Part shown: positions 24,189-32,973 of the stretch, piece after piece | How positions within the stretch are numbered: position 1 is the first letter of the stretch | Layout: each line of letters opens with the position of its first letter | Source: Pseudomonas cremoricolorata | GTDB lineage: Bacteria > Pseudomonadota > Gammaproteobacteria > Pseudomonadales > Pseudomonadaceae | Reading direction: 5' to 3' | DNA: 64,000 nucleotides | Assembly (NCBI RefSeq): GCF_000759535.1 | Contig: NZ_CP009455.1 | Location: 2,728,001-2,792,000, forward strand | The notes under the pieces: generated by a model | What the model saw: only the letters and a program-made list of their open reading frames with translations | What the model was told of the DNA's origin: nothing | The model's database searches: none | Made by a program: the position numbers and the translations under genes

Positions 24189-25196
24189 ATGCTTTCCCTC
24201 GGCAAATTGCTTGAACTGACGCTGGCCGGTCGCGAGCCGGCCGACAAGACCCAAGTGACTGTCGAGGGCGTGCGCCTGCGCTGGCTCGGCGAGGGCGCTC
24301 TGGAAGTGCGTCCACCTGCGGCTACCGACAGCGGCCTCGACCTGCTGCTCTCGGCCGGTATCCACGGCAACGAAACCGCGCCCATCGAGTTGCTCGACGA
24401 GCTGCTTGGCGCGGTCGCCAGCGGCCGGCTCAAGCCCCGTGCGCGCATCCTGTTCCTGTTCGGCAACCCGGCGGCCATTCGCCGTGGCGAGCGCTACGTC
24501 GAGCAGGACATCAATCGCCTGTTCAATGCTCGTCACGAGTCTGCCAGTGGCGTTGAAGCCATGCGCGCGGCCGAGCTGGAACAGTTCGCCCGGGTGTTTT
24601 TCAGCCTCCCCGAACGCAGCCGCCTGCACTACGACCTGCACACCGCCATTCGTGGCTCGAAAATCGAACAGTTCGCGCTGTATCCGTACCAGGAGGGCCG
24701 TGCCCATTCGCGCCAGCAACTGGCTCGGCTGAAAGCGGCCGGGGTGCAGGCCGTGCTGTTGCAACGCAAGTCTTCCATCACCTTCAGCGCCTTCACCTAC
24801 GAGCGCCTCGGCGCCGAGGCCTTCACACTGGAATTGGGCAAGGCACGCCCGTTCGGGCATAACGGCATGGTCGACCTCGACCGCCTGCGTTTGCGCCTGG
24901 AGCAGTTGATCGAGGGCTGCGAGCCGGCCATCGATGATGCGCTCGAGGGCCTGCAGCTGTTCAGTGTGGCGCGCGAGGTGATCAAGCACAGCGATCAGTT
25001 CCGCCTGCACCTGCCTGACAACATCGAAAATTTCTCCGAACTGCCCCCTGGCTATGTGCTCGCCGAAGACCTGGCGCACAGCCGCTGGGTGGTGGAAGAG
25101 CAGGGCGCGCGGATCATCTTTCCCAATCCACATGTGCGCAACGGCCTGCGCGCGGGCATCCTCATCGTACCGGCAAGCGACAGCGAGCTGGGCTGA
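24189..25196 (+). CDS. aruE: Succinylglutamate desuccinylase
   Basis: This 335-residue AstE-family zinc hydrolase (related to carboxypeptidase A and aspartoacylase) splits N-succinylglutamate into succinate and glutamate, the last step of the pathway. Zinc ligands are visible as His59 and Glu62 in GIHGNETAP and His151 in YDLHTAIRG. The ATG at 24189 starts the conserved [12 protein letters not shown]. It is the last gene of the aru operon. Confidence 0.94.
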   Translation: MLSLGKLLELTLAGREPADKTQVTVEGVRLRWLGEGALEVRPPAATDSGLDLLLSAGIHGNETAPIELLDELLGAVASGRLKPRARILFLFGNPAAIRRGERYVEQDINRLFNARHESASGVEAMRAAELEQFARVFFSLPERSRLHYDLHTAIRGSKIEQFALYPYQEGRAHSRQQLARLKAAGVQAVLLQRKSSITFSAFTYERLGAEAFTLELGKARPFGHNGMVDLDRLRLRLEQLIEGCEPAIDDALEGLQLFSVAREVIKHSDQFRLHLPDNIENFSELPPGYVLAEDLAHSRWVVEEQGARIIFPNPHVRNGLRAGILIVPASDSELG

Positions 25197-25487
25197 GCGG
25201 GGGCCGCCGAGGGCAACCTCGCGCTGGCGCATGAAAACCTTTTAATTCGCCGCCTGTTTCCTTTTCCCCAGCCTTGGGCGGTAATTGGCTTGCCAGTGGC
25301 GAGAGGCTGCATTTAGCATCGCGGCATGCCGTTTTGCTTCGCATCCGCCTGAAAAGCCGTTCATTCGACGCTTTCCAACGCATAAAACACACTGCACCGA
25401 GCTTGCAGGACCGATATAATGCGGCCCTTTGCCGTCGTTTCGTCGACGCGTTTGCCCCAAGGGGCCGCCGTTTCCGTGGAAGAACCT
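25197..25487. other. Intergenic region with alaS promoter
   Basis: 291 bases without a gene. A perfect -10 box TATAAT lies at 25415-25420, but no good -35 is found at 16-18 bases. It sits 68 bases before the alaS ATG and probably starts alaS transcription. No clear terminator for the aru operon was seen. Confidence 0.45.
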
Positions 25488-28112
25488 ATGAAAAGCGCAG
25501 AAATCCGTGAAGCCTTCCTTCGCTTCTTCGAAGAGCAGGGTCACACTCGAGTGGCTTCAAGCTCGCTGATCCCGGGCAATGACCCGACCTTGCTGTTCAC
25601 CAATGCCGGCATGAACCAGTTCAAGGACTGCTTCCTGGGCCAGGAAAAGCGCGCCTACACCCGTGCGGTCAGCAGCCAGAAGTGCGTGCGTGCCGGTGGC
25701 AAGCACAACGACCTGGAAAACGTCGGCTATACCGCGCGCCACCATACCTTCTTCGAAATGCTCGGCAACTTCAGCTTCGGTGACTATTTCAAGCGCGACG
25801 CGATCACCTTCGCCTGGACCTTCCTGACCTCGGAAAAATGGCTGAACCTGCCCAAGGACAAACTCTGGGTCACGGTCTACGCCACCGACGACGAAGCCTA
25901 CGACATCTGGACCAAAGACGTTGGCGTACCGGCCGAACGCATGGTCCGCATCGGTGACAACAAGGGCGCGCCATACGCCTCCGACAACTTCTGGACCATG
26001 GGCGATACCGGCCCGTGCGGCCCGTGCACGGAAATCTTCTACGACCACGGCGCCGACATCTGGGGTGGCCCGCCTGGCTCGCCGGAAGAAGACGGCGACC
26101 GTTACATCGAAATCTGGAACAACGTCTTCATGCAGTTCAACCGCACCGCCGACGGCGTGCTGCACCCGCTGCCAGCGCCGTCGGTGGACACCGGCATGGG
26201 CCTGGAGCGGATCAGCGCCGTCCTGCAGCATGTGCACTCGAACTACGAGATCGACCTGTTCCAGAGCCTGCTGGCCGCCTCGGCCAAGGCCATTGGCTGC
26301 AGCAACGACGCCCAGGCGTCGCTCAAGGTGGTCGCTGACCACATCCGCTCGTGCGGCTTCCTGATTGCCGACGGCGTGCTGCCGTCTAACGAAGGCCGTG
26401 GCTACGTACTGCGCCGGATCATCCGTCGCGCCTGCCGGCACGGCAACAAGCTGGGCGCCAAGGGCAGCTTCTTCTACCAGATCGTCGCGGCCCTGGTGGC
26501 CGAGATGGGCAATGCCTTCCCTGAACTCAAGAGCCAGCAGGCGCACATCGAGCGCGTGCTCAAGGCCGAAGAAGAGCAGTTCGCCAAGACTCTCGAGCAG
26601 GGCCTGCGCATTCTCGAGCAGGACCTCGCACAACTGGACGGCAAGGTCGTGCCGGGCGATGTGGTGTTCAAGCTCTACGATACCTACGGCTTCCCCATGG
26701 ACCTGACCGCCGACATCGCCCGTGAGCGCGAGCTGACCATCGACGAGGCAGGCTTCGAGCGTGAAATGGACGCCCAGCGTGAGCGCGCCCGCTCTGCCAG
26801 CGCGTTCGGCATGGACTACAACAGCTTGGTCAAGGTCGACAGCGCCACCGAGTTCCTCGGTTACGCCGCCACCGAAGGTCAGGGCAAGGTCGTTGCCTTG
26901 TACAAGGACGGCCAGGCCGTCCAGCAGTTGGGCGAAGGCGAAGAGGGCGTGGTGATTCTCGACCGTACGCCGTTCTACGGCGAATCCGGTGGCCAGATCG
27001 GCGACGTTGGCGTACTTGAGGTGGGCGGTGCTCGCTTCGAGGTGCGTGACACCACCAAGACCGGCGGCGCCTTCCTGCACCACGGCATCATGGCCAGCGG
27101 TGTGCTGGCACACGATGCCGAGGTCCAGGCGCGAGTCGAGGCCGAGGTGCAACAAGCTACTTCGCTCAACCACTCGGCCACCCACCTGCTGCACGAAGCG
27201 CTGCGTCAGGTGCTCGGTGAGCACGTGCAGCAGAAAGGCTCGCTGGTCGACAGCCAGCGCCTGCGTTTCGACTTCAGCCACTTCGAAGCGGTCAAGCCCG
27301 AGCAGATCAAGGCGCTGGAAGACATCGTCAACCGCGAAATCCGTCGCAACACCGAAGTGCTCACCGAAGAAACCGACATCGAGACGGCCAAGCGCAAGGG
27401 CGCCATGGCGCTGTTCGGTGAGAAGTACGGCGATACCGTGCGCGTGCTGAGCATGGGCGGCGACTTCTCGGTCGAGCTGTGCGGCGGTATCCACGCCAAG
27501 CGCACCGGCGACATCAGTGTGTTCAAGATCATCAGCGAAGGCGGTGTCGCTTCCGGCGTGCGCCGTATCGAAGCGGTCACCGGCGCAGCGGCGCTGGCCT
27601 ACCTCAATGCTGCCGAAGAGCAGGTCAGGGAAGCCGCGCAGCTGGTCAAGGGTAACCGTGACAACCTGATCGACAAGCTGTCGGCGGTGCTCGAGCGCAA
27701 CCGTCAGCTGGAAAAGCAGCTGGAACAGCTGCAGGCCAAGGCCGCCAGCGCCGCCGGGGATGATCTCTCCAATGCGGCCGTTGCGGTCAAGGGTGCCAAG
27801 GTGCTCGCTGCCCGTCTCGACGGACAGGACGGCAAGGCACTGTTGGCGCTGGTCGATCAGTTGAAGAACAAGCTCGGCCATGCAGTGATCCTGCTGGGCA
27901 GCGAGCATGAGGGCAAGGTCGTGCTGGTGGCCGGCGTGACCAAGGACCTCTCCAGCCAACTCAAGGCTGGCGACCTGATGAAGCAAGCCGCTGCGGCAGT
28001 GGGCGGCAAAGGCGGTGGTCGTCCGGACATGGCCCAGGGCGGCGGCGTGGACGTCGCTGCACTGGACAAGGCCCTGGCCTTGGCCGTGCCATTCGCCGAG
28101 CAGGGACTTTGA
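25488..28112 (+). CDS. alaS: Alanyl-tRNA synthetase
   Basis: This 874-residue enzyme charges tRNA-Ala. It has the class II catalytic core ([19 protein letters not shown]..., with [10 protein letters not shown] and the [12 protein letters not shown] motif 3 region), a tRNA-recognition segment, the editing domain with the zinc site HSATHLLH and later CGGIH, and a C-terminal oligomerisation domain rich in Glu/Gln coiled coil. ATG 25488 was chosen because the conserved N-terminus begins there; an upstream in-frame ATG at 25419 coincides with the promoter end and is unlikely. Confidence 0.97.
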   Translation: MKSAEIREAFLRFFEEQGHTRVASSSLIPGNDPTLLFTNAGMNQFKDCFLGQEKRAYTRAVSSQKCVRAGGKHNDLENVGYTARHHTFFEMLGNFSFGDYFKRDAITFAWTFLTSEKWLNLPKDKLWVTVYATDDEAYDIWTKDVGVPAERMVRIGDNKGAPYASDNFWTMGDTGPCGPCTEIFYDHGADIWGGPPGSPEEDGDRYIEIWNNVFMQFNRTADGVLHPLPAPSVDTGMGLERISAVLQHVHSNYEIDLFQSLLAASAKAIGCSNDAQASLKVVADHIRSCGFLIADGVLPSNEGRGYVLRRIIRRACRHGNKLGAKGSFFYQIVAALVAEMGNAFPELKSQQAHIERVLKAEEEQFAKTLEQGLRILEQDLAQLDGKVVPGDVVFKLYDTYGFPMDLTADIARERELTIDEAGFEREMDAQRERARSASAFGMDYNSLVKVDSATEFLGYAATEGQGKVVALYKDGQAVQQLGEGEEGVVILDRTPFYGESGGQIGDVGVLEVGGARFEVRDTTKTGGAFLHHGIMASGVLAHDAEVQARVEAEVQQATSLNHSATHLLHEALRQVLGEHVQQKGSLVDSQRLRFDFSHFEAVKPEQIKALEDIVNREIRRNTEVLTEETDIETAKRKGAMALFGEKYGDTVRVLSMGGDFSVELCGGIHAKRTGDISVFKIISEGGVASGVRRIEAVTGAAALAYLNAAEEQVREAAQLVKGNRDNLIDKLSAVLERNRQLEKQLEQLQAKAASAAGDDLSNAAVAVKGAKVLAARLDGQDGKALLALVDQLKNKLGHAVILLGSEHEGKVVLVAGVTKDLSSQLKAGDLMKQAAAAVGGKGGGRPDMAQGGGVDVAALDKALALAVPFAEQGL

Positions 28113-28113
28113 G

Positions 28114-28188
28114 ATGCGCCGTGCGCTGCTGCGTATCGGGCCTTGCCGGTGTCGGCAAGGCGTCCGACTGCGGCGGCGCACGGCGCAT
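28114..28188. repeat. Nested inverted repeat between alaS and lysC
   Basis: An outer perfect 13-bp inverted repeat, ATGCGCCGTGCGC (28114-28126) with GCGCACGGCGCAT (28176-28188), encloses an inner 8-bp hairpin, CCTTGCCG (28141-28148) with CGGCAAGG (28153-28160), with a 4-base loop. There is no T-run. It begins one base after the alaS stop and could be a terminator-like or regulatory mRNA structure ahead of lysC. A 39-codon Arg-rich frame also crosses it. Confidence 0.7.
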
Positions 28189-28234
28189 GATGGATTGTTT
28201 ACTGGGGCCCCTGGGGGGCTGAGGCACCTTTGAA

Positions 28235-29470
28235 ATGGCGTTGATCGTACAGAAATTTGGCGGCACCTCTGTCGGTTCCATCGAGCGGATCGAGCAGGTT
28301 GCCGACAAGGTCAAGAAATTCCGCGAGGCGGGCGACGACCTGGTGGTCGTGCTGTCGGCCATGAGTGGCGAAACCAATCGCCTGATCGACCTGGCCAGGC
28401 AGATCAGCGACAAGCCCGACCCACGTGAGCTGGACGTGATCGTGTCCACCGGTGAGCAGGTGACAATCGCGCTGCTGGTCATGGCCCTGATCAAGCGCGG
28501 CGTGCCGGCGGTGTCCTACACCGGCAACCAGGTGCGCATCCTCACCGACAGCGCGCACAACAAGGCGCGTATCCTGCAGATCGACGACCAGAAGATCCGC
28601 GCCGATCTGTCGGCCGGTCGCGTGGTGGTGGTCGCAGGCTTCCAGGGCGTCGACGAGCACGGCAACATCACCACGCTGGGGCGTGGCGGCTCGGACACCA
28701 CCGGCGTTGCCCTGGCTGCGGCCCTGAAGGCCGCCGAGTGCCAGATCTACACCGATGTCGATGGCGTCTACACCACCGATCCGCGTGTGGTACCTCAGGC
28801 CCAGCGCCTGGAGAAGATCACCTTCGAAGAAATGCTGGAAATGGCCAGCCTCGGCTCCAAGGTGCTGCAGATTCGCTCGGTGGAGTTCGCCGGCAAGTAC
28901 AACGTTCCGCTGCGCGTGCTGCACAGCTTCAAGGAGGGTCCGGGTACCCTCATCACCATTGACGAAGAGGAATCCATGGAACAGCCGATCATCTCCGGTA
29001 TCGCCTTCAATCGCGATGAGGCCAAGCTGACCATTCGCGGTGTACCCGATACCCCGGGTGTGGCGTTCAAGATCCTCGGCCCGATCAGCGCTTCGAACAT
29101 CGAAGTCGACATGATCGTGCAGAACGTGGCCCACGATAACACCACCGACTTCACCTTCACCGTCCACCGCAACGAGTACGAGAAGGCGCTGAGCGTGCTG
29201 GAAAACACCGCCCGTGAAATCGGCGCGCGTGAAGTGATCGGTGACCTGAAGATCGCCAAGGTGTCCATCGTCGGCGTTGGCATGCGTTCCCACGCAGGTG
29301 TCGCCAGCCGCATGTTCGAAGCCCTGGCCAAGGAGACCATCAACATCCAGATGATCTCCACCTCGGAGATCAAAGTGTCGGTAGTGATCGAAGAGAAATA
29401 CCTGGAGCTCGCGGTGCGCGCGCTGCACACCGCTTTCGAGCTGGATGCTCCGGCTCGCCAGGGCGAGTGA
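28235..29470 (+). CDS. lysC: Aspartate kinase
   Basis: This 411-residue enzyme phosphorylates aspartate, the first step towards lysine, threonine and methionine. The kinase domain starts VQKFGGTSVG, with TLGRGGSDTTGVALA and TDVDGVYTTDPR further on. The C-terminal third holds two ACT domains for allosteric feedback by lysine and threonine. An internal ATG at 28976 has an upstream GAGGAA, a position where some aspartate kinases have an in-frame small-subunit start; this is possible but unproven here. A strong terminator follows. Confidence 0.95.
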   Translation: MALIVQKFGGTSVGSIERIEQVADKVKKFREAGDDLVVVLSAMSGETNRLIDLARQISDKPDPRELDVIVSTGEQVTIALLVMALIKRGVPAVSYTGNQVRILTDSAHNKARILQIDDQKIRADLSAGRVVVVAGFQGVDEHGNITTLGRGGSDTTGVALAAALKAAECQIYTDVDGVYTTDPRVVPQAQRLEKITFEEMLEMASLGSKVLQIRSVEFAGKYNVPLRVLHSFKEGPGTLITIDEEESMEQPIISGIAFNRDEAKLTIRGVPDTPGVAFKILGPISASNIEVDMIVQNVAHDNTTDFTFTVHRNEYEKALSVLENTAREIGAREVIGDLKIAKVSIVGVGMRSHAGVASRMFEALAKETINIQMISTSEIKVSVVIEEKYLELAVRALHTAFELDAPARQGE

Positions 29471-29480
29471 CACGCCCCTG

Positions 29481-29514
29481 GAAAGGGCGCGGCTTGCCGC
29501 GCCCTTTCGCGTTT
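29481..29514 (+). terminator. Terminator of lysC
   Basis: A perfect 12-bp GC-rich stem, GAAAGGGCGCGG (29481-29492) with CCGCGCCCTTTC (29497-29508), closes a 4-base loop CTTG. The downstream tract GCGTTTC is only weakly T-rich. Confidence 0.75.
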
Positions 29515-29620
29515 CTGGCGCTCGTGCCTGCTCCTGTCCTTGCCGGCACGACCGTTCCACGGGCCTAGGCCCTGCTGCACAACGACTGTTATCCCTGATT
29601 GATTGTTTGAGGAGAAAGCT

Positions 29621-29809
29621 ATGTTGATTCTGACTCGTCGGTGCGCCGAGAGCCTGATCATTGGAGACGGTGAAATCACCGTTACCGTTCTGGGGGTCAA
29701 AGGCAACCAGGTTCGTATCGGTGTCAGCGCGCCCAAGGAAGTGGCCGTGCACCGTGAAGAAATCTACCTGCGGATCAAGAAAGAGAAGGACGACGAACCA
29801 AGCCTTTAA
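29621..29809 (+). CDS. csrA: Carbon storage regulator CsrA (RsmA)
   Basis: This 62-residue RNA-binding protein starts [16 protein letters not shown] and contains the conserved [25 protein letters not shown]. CsrA dimers bind GGA motifs in mRNA leaders and control motility, secretion and secondary metabolism. GAGGAGAAAGC precedes the ATG at 29621. The alaS-lysC-csrA-tRNA order is typical of Pseudomonas. Confidence 0.96.
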   Translation: MLILTRRCAESLIIGDGEITVTVLGVKGNQVRIGVSAPKEVAVHREEIYLRIKKEKDDEPSL

Positions 29810-29838
29810 TTTTTATCGGTTTTTTTTAGAAAAAAGGT

Positions 29839-29867
29839 TTGCAAACGGGGAGGGGTCTGGTTAATAT
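29839..29867 (+). promoter_or_regulatory. Sigma-70 promoter of tRNA-Ser(GCU)
   Basis: TTGCAA (29839-29844) and TAATAT (29862-29867) are separated by 17 bases. The tRNA starts 14 bases after the -10. Confidence 0.65.
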
Positions 29868-29881
29868 ACGCCCCGTGTTGC

Positions 29882-29972
29882 GGTGAGGTGGCCGAGTGGC
29901 CGAAGGCGCTCCCCTGCTAAGGGAGTATACCTCACAAGGGTATCGGGGGTTCGAATCCCCCCCTCACCGCCA
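29882..29972 (+). tRNA. tRNA-Ser (anticodon GCU)
   Basis: A 91-base class II tRNA. Acceptor GGTGAGG pairs with CCTCACC, then G and an encoded CCA. The anticodon loop CTGCTAA gives GCU, and a long variable arm (TACCTCACAAGGGTA) is present. It decodes AGC and AGU. Confidence 0.96.
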
Positions 29973-30037
29973 TTATTTCGCAAAGCTTGCTGGAATGATC
30001 GAAGTTGTTAACTCGTTGAATTTAAACGAAAAATAAC

Positions 30038-30065
30038 TTGGAAAATACGCTCAGCAAACTATAAT
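30038..30065 (+). promoter_or_regulatory. Sigma-70 promoter of the tRNA-Arg cluster
   Basis: TTGGAA (30038-30043) and a perfect TATAAT (30060-30065) are 16 bases apart. The first tRNA-Arg begins at 30080. Confidence 0.65.
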
Positions 30066-30079
30066 GCGCTGCAAGACAC

Positions 30080-30156
30080 GGACCCATAGCTCAGCTGGAT
30101 AGAGTACTCGGCTACGAACCGAGCGGTCAGAGGTTCGAATCCTCTTGGGTCCGCCA
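30080..30156 (+). tRNA. tRNA-Arg (anticodon ACG), copy 1
   Basis: A 77-base tRNA. Acceptor GGACCCA pairs with TGGGTCC, then G and an encoded CCA. The anticodon loop CTACGAA gives ACG (wobble A is normally edited to inosine). It is the first of three identical copies. Confidence 0.96.
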
Positions 30157-30226
30157 CTTTTGAAGTGGCTTTGTGAATCAAGGCAACTTCAACAGCCAGC
30201 GGTATCTGGCCTAAAACTACCACTAC

Positions 30227-30303
30227 GGACCCATAGCTCAGCTGGATAGAGTACTCGGCTACGAACCGAGCGGTCAGAGGTTCGAATCCTCTTGGGTCCG
30301 CCA
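30227..30303 (+). tRNA. tRNA-Arg (anticodon ACG), copy 2
   Basis: Identical in sequence to copy 1, including the encoded CCA (30301-30303). It is read from the promoter upstream of copy 1. Confidence 0.96.
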
Positions 30304-30373
30304 CTTTTGAAGTGGCTTTGTGCATCAAGGCAACTTCAACAGCCAGCGGTATCTGGTCTAAAACTACCACCAC

Positions 30374-30450
30374 GGACCCATAGCTCAGCTGGATAGAGTA
30401 CTCGGCTACGAACCGAGCGGTCAGAGGTTCGAATCCTCTTGGGTCCGCCA
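30374..30450 (+). tRNA. tRNA-Arg (anticodon ACG), copy 3
   Basis: Identical to copies 1 and 2. It is the last gene of the cluster, followed 10 bases later by a terminator. Confidence 0.96.
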
Positions 30451-30460
30451 CTTTCAAAGA

Positions 30461-30489
30461 AGCCCGCTTGATCAAGCGGGCTTTTTATT
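30461..30489 (+). terminator. Terminator of the tRNA-Arg cluster
   Basis: A perfect palindrome: AGCCCGCTTGA (30461-30471) is complementary to TCAAGCGGGCT (30472-30482), followed by TTTTATT. The fold needs a few central bases as loop. Confidence 0.85.
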
Positions 30490-30797
30490 GCCCGCCATTC
30501 ACGTTTCTGTCCAACCCCCTCGCTAAACTGCGCAGCGGCAGTCATTTCCGGCTCGCCGATACGCACTGAATCTTGTGCGTGTTGTCATAGCTTCAGTCTG
30601 CAAGCGCTTGTTCATGCGAAAAAATTTAAGCGAACCCGCCGCTTTGGCAGTGTATGATTGCGCCCGTCAGCCCCGCCGGGGCTTGTGGAATCCCACCATG
30701 GACTTACCCAGTAGTTACTTGTCGATAAGCCTCATCAAGCCTGATCTGACCGATTGATTCTCCCGGCGTGCTCCGCTGCTGGGAGTGGAGTTCGCCT
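30490..30797 (+). promoter_or_regulatory. mgtE leader region with two hairpins and an upstream mini-ORF
   Basis: A possible -10 TATGAT lies at 30653-30658. It is followed by hairpin AGCCCC-GCC-GGGGCT (30669-30683). A 19-codon frame beginning MDLPSSYLSI runs from ATG 30698 to TGA 30757. A second hairpin, CTCCCGGC (30760-30767) with GCTGGGAG (30778-30785), ends just before the mgtE ribosome binding site GGAG (30787-30790). The arrangement resembles a regulated leader, but it matches no riboswitch class I can name. Confidence 0.4.
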
Positions 30798-32240
30798 ATG
30801 ACCGAAATCGAAGTAAAGAAAGCGCAGGAAAGCCTGCAAGACCGCCTTGCCCAGGTCATCGAGTTGCTGCAACGCCAGCGCATCGTCGAAGACCTCACGC
30901 ACCGCCAGGAAAGCCCACACCACGATCTGGTCGAGAATCTGGTTCACCGGCAGAACCTGGTTGAGCTGCAACGCAAGCTCGATGACCTTCACCCCGCCGA
31001 CGTCGCCTACATCCTCGAAGCCTTGCCCCTGGAAGACCGCCTGACGGTCTGGCAGCTGGTGCGCTCGGATCGCGATGGCGACATTCTGCTGGAAGTCTCG
31101 GACGCCGTTCGGGAAACCCTGATCGCCGACATGGACGATCACGAGCTCCTCGCCGCGGCCAAGGAAATGGACGCCGACGAACTGGCGGACCTTGCGCCAG
31201 AGCTGCCGCGTGACGTCGTCCATGAACTGATGGAAACCCTCGATGCCCAGCAACGCGAGCGTGTACGTTCGGCGCTGAGCTATGACGAGGAGCAGATCGG
31301 TGCGCTGATGGACTTCGAGATGGTGACCATCCGCGAAGACGTCAGTCTGGAAGTGGTGCTGCGCTATCTGCGCCGCCTCAAGGAGCTACCCAACCACACC
31401 GACAAGCTGTTCGTGGTCGACTACGACGGCATTCTCAAGGGCGTGTTACCGATCAAGCGGCTGCTGGTCAACGACCCGGATAAGAAGGTAGCGGAGGTCA
31501 TGGCGACCGACCCGGTCAGCTTTCGTCCCGAGGAAGATGGCTACGACGCGGCCCAGGCCTTCGAGCGTTACGACCTGGTCTCGGCGCCGGTGGTGGACAA
31601 GAGCGATCGCCTGATCGGCCGTCTGACCATCGATGAAATGGTCGACCTGATCCGCGAAGAGAGCGAAAGCGAAGTGCTCAACATGGCCGGTCTGCGCGAG
31701 GAGGAAGACATCTTCGCCTCGGTCTGGCGTTCGCTGCGCAACCGCTGGGCGTGGTTGGCGATCAACCTGATCACTGCTTTCCTGGCGTCTCGGGTCATCG
31801 GTGTGTTCGAAGGCTCGATCGAAAAGCTGGTGGCACTGGCCGCGCTGATGCCGATCGTGGCTGGCATCGGTGGCAACTCGGGCAACCAGACCATCACCAT
31901 GATCGTTCGTGCCATGGCGCTGGATCAGGTCAGTCCCGGCAATACCGCGCGCCTGATGCGCAAGGAGCTGGCGGTGGCGTTGATCAATGGCCTGGTCTGG
32001 GGCGGGGTGATCGGTGCGGTTGCCTATTGGCTGTACGGCAGTTGGTCGCTTGGTGTAGTGATGACCGGTGCAATGACCTTGAACCTGCTGCTGGCGGCGC
32101 TGATGGGCGTGTTAATCCCGATGACCCTGATGCGTCTAGGGCGCGATCCTGCCATGGGCGCCAGCGTGATGATCACTGCCGTCACCGACAGCGGCGGCTT
32201 TTTCATCTTCCTGGGCCTGGCGACTGTCTTCCTGCTTTGA
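30798..32240 (+). CDS. mgtE: Magnesium transporter MgtE
   Basis: This 480-residue protein has the MgtE plan: an N-terminal superhelical domain (about 1-145, with LHPADVAYILEALPLEDRL), tandem CBS domains (about 150-275) that sense Mg2+, a connecting helix and five transmembrane helices (about 300-480) with the pore region PIVAGIGGNSGNQ. It is a homodimeric Mg2+ channel of the inner membrane. ATG 30798 is preceded by GTGGAG. Confidence 0.94.
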   Translation: MTEIEVKKAQESLQDRLAQVIELLQRQRIVEDLTHRQESPHHDLVENLVHRQNLVELQRKLDDLHPADVAYILEALPLEDRLTVWQLVRSDRDGDILLEVSDAVRETLIADMDDHELLAAAKEMDADELADLAPELPRDVVHELMETLDAQQRERVRSALSYDEEQIGALMDFEMVTIREDVSLEVVLRYLRRLKELPNHTDKLFVVDYDGILKGVLPIKRLLVNDPDKKVAEVMATDPVSFRPEEDGYDAAQAFERYDLVSAPVVDKSDRLIGRLTIDEMVDLIREESESEVLNMAGLREEEDIFASVWRSLRNRWAWLAINLITAFLASRVIGVFEGSIEKLVALAALMPIVAGIGGNSGNQTITMIVRAMALDQVSPGNTARLMRKELAVALINGLVWGGVIGAVAYWLYGSWSLGVVMTGAMTLNLLLAALMGVLIPMTLMRLGRDPAMGASVMITAVTDSGGFFIFLGLATVFLL

Positions 32241-32261
32241 TCTGCGCTGATCGGCAGGCAC

Positions 32262-32289
32262 AAAAAAAGCCAGCGAAAGCTGGCTTTTT
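32262..32289. terminator. Bidirectional terminator between mgtE and amrZ
   Basis: A perfect 11-bp stem, AAAAAGCCAGC (32264-32274) with GCTGGCTTTTT (32279-32289), closes a GAAA tetraloop. The A-run and T-run on either side let it serve both convergent genes. Confidence 0.9.
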
Positions 32290-32306
32290 GCTGCGTGGCT
32301 GATGGA

Positions 32307-32633
32307 TCAGGAAGCGTCGGCAGCCATTTCGACATCGTGGGCGATCAGCGCTACCAGAGCGTTCTGCTGACGGTGGGAAAGCTGGCGGAAACGCTGCAGC
32401 AGTTCACGCTCGTGAAGGCTCAGCTCAGGGCTGTCCAGGCGCATGCTCAGTTCTTCACCCAGCGCGCCTTCCTGAATAAGGCTTTGCTCGAGGCGGGCAA
32501 TGATCTCGGAGTTCATGCTGCGGTGGTGGTTGCGCGCTACTTCGGCAATGCGCTCACGCATTCCGTCTGGCAGGCGGACGACGAATTTGTCAGCGGTGCG
32601 GCTTGAGTAAATAGCCTGTTTCATTGGGCGCAT
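32307..32633 (-). CDS. amrZ: Ribbon-helix-helix regulator AmrZ (AlgZ)
   Basis: This 108-residue DNA-binding protein begins [19 protein letters not shown] and has the Arc-type ribbon-helix-helix ([19 protein letters not shown], then [15 protein letters not shown]) followed by a C-terminal tetramerisation region ([14 protein letters not shown]). AmrZ switches between motility and alginate/biofilm in Pseudomonas and represses its own gene. ATG 32633 gives the exact family N-terminus; the longer frame to 32738 is not supported. Confidence 0.92.
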   Translation of the reverse strand: MRPMKQAIYSSRTADKFVVRLPDGMRERIAEVARNHHRSMNSEIIARLEQSLIQEGALGEELSMRLDSPELSLHERELLQRFRQLSHRQQNALVALIAHDVEMAADAS

Positions 32634-32973
32634 ATAATTGACCGGTTCTTCTGGTTCAGGGGGAGCGGTTCTCAGATTGCCCGCACGGTGATGGTACGAC
32701 CGCGACGACTGCAAAATGTTCAACCGCTGCGTGGACAAGGGTACTTATAGTGCCTCAGGGTCGCCGGTTCCTTGGCGTCAAATCTGTGACAAATAGTGAG
32801 CCGAATAAAGGCTTTTTGCCAGCACCTATTATCAGAAATGCGCACTGGTTAGAAAAGTGAAAGCCTTTTCATGCCTCAAGCGCCTGTAGGCATGTTGTGG
32901 TAAACAGCATGTAACAGTCGATAATGCGTCGTTAAAATCAGCAAAGCTGTAGGAACACTCTGAGGTGAGCGTA
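32634..32973. other. Divergent promoter region between amrZ and phnN
   Basis: About 340 bases, AT-richer than its surroundings from 32740 onwards. It should contain the autoregulated amrZ promoter. No credible gene, terminator or repeat is visible. Confidence 0.4.

Larger units (their letters stand above)
30080..30450 (+). repeat. Tandem 147-bp tRNA-Arg repeat, three units
   Basis: The starts of the three tRNA-Arg(ACG) copies (30080, 30227, 30374) are exactly 147 bases apart. The 70-base spacers (30157-30226 and 30304-30373) are also nearly identical; I see differences such as GTGAATC/GTGCATC and CTGGCC/CTGGTC. Each spacer begins with a short hairpin (CCACTT...AAGTGG). This points to recent tandem duplication of a tRNA-plus-spacer unit. 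Confidence 0.9.

Noticed and set aside
25557..28181. Very long antisense ORF (874 codons) opposite alaS
   Set aside because: It mirrors a high-GC gene with strong third-position bias. It has no ribosome binding site and no recognisable domain, while alaS on the other strand is certain.
28976..29470. Internal ATG in lysC as a separate small-subunit gene
   Set aside because: Possible by analogy with other aspartate kinases and preceded by GAGGAA, but sequence alone cannot show that it is used. It is mentioned under lysC only.
29810..29860. T- and A-rich stretch behind csrA as a terminator
   Set aside because: It has runs of T and A but no GC stem. I could not define a convincing hairpin.
30059..30475. 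Antisense 138-codon ORF with a threefold repeated peptide (ADPRGFEPLTARFVAEYS)
   Set aside because: It is the complement of the three tRNA-Arg genes and their spacers. This is a well-known spurious translation of tRNA loci.
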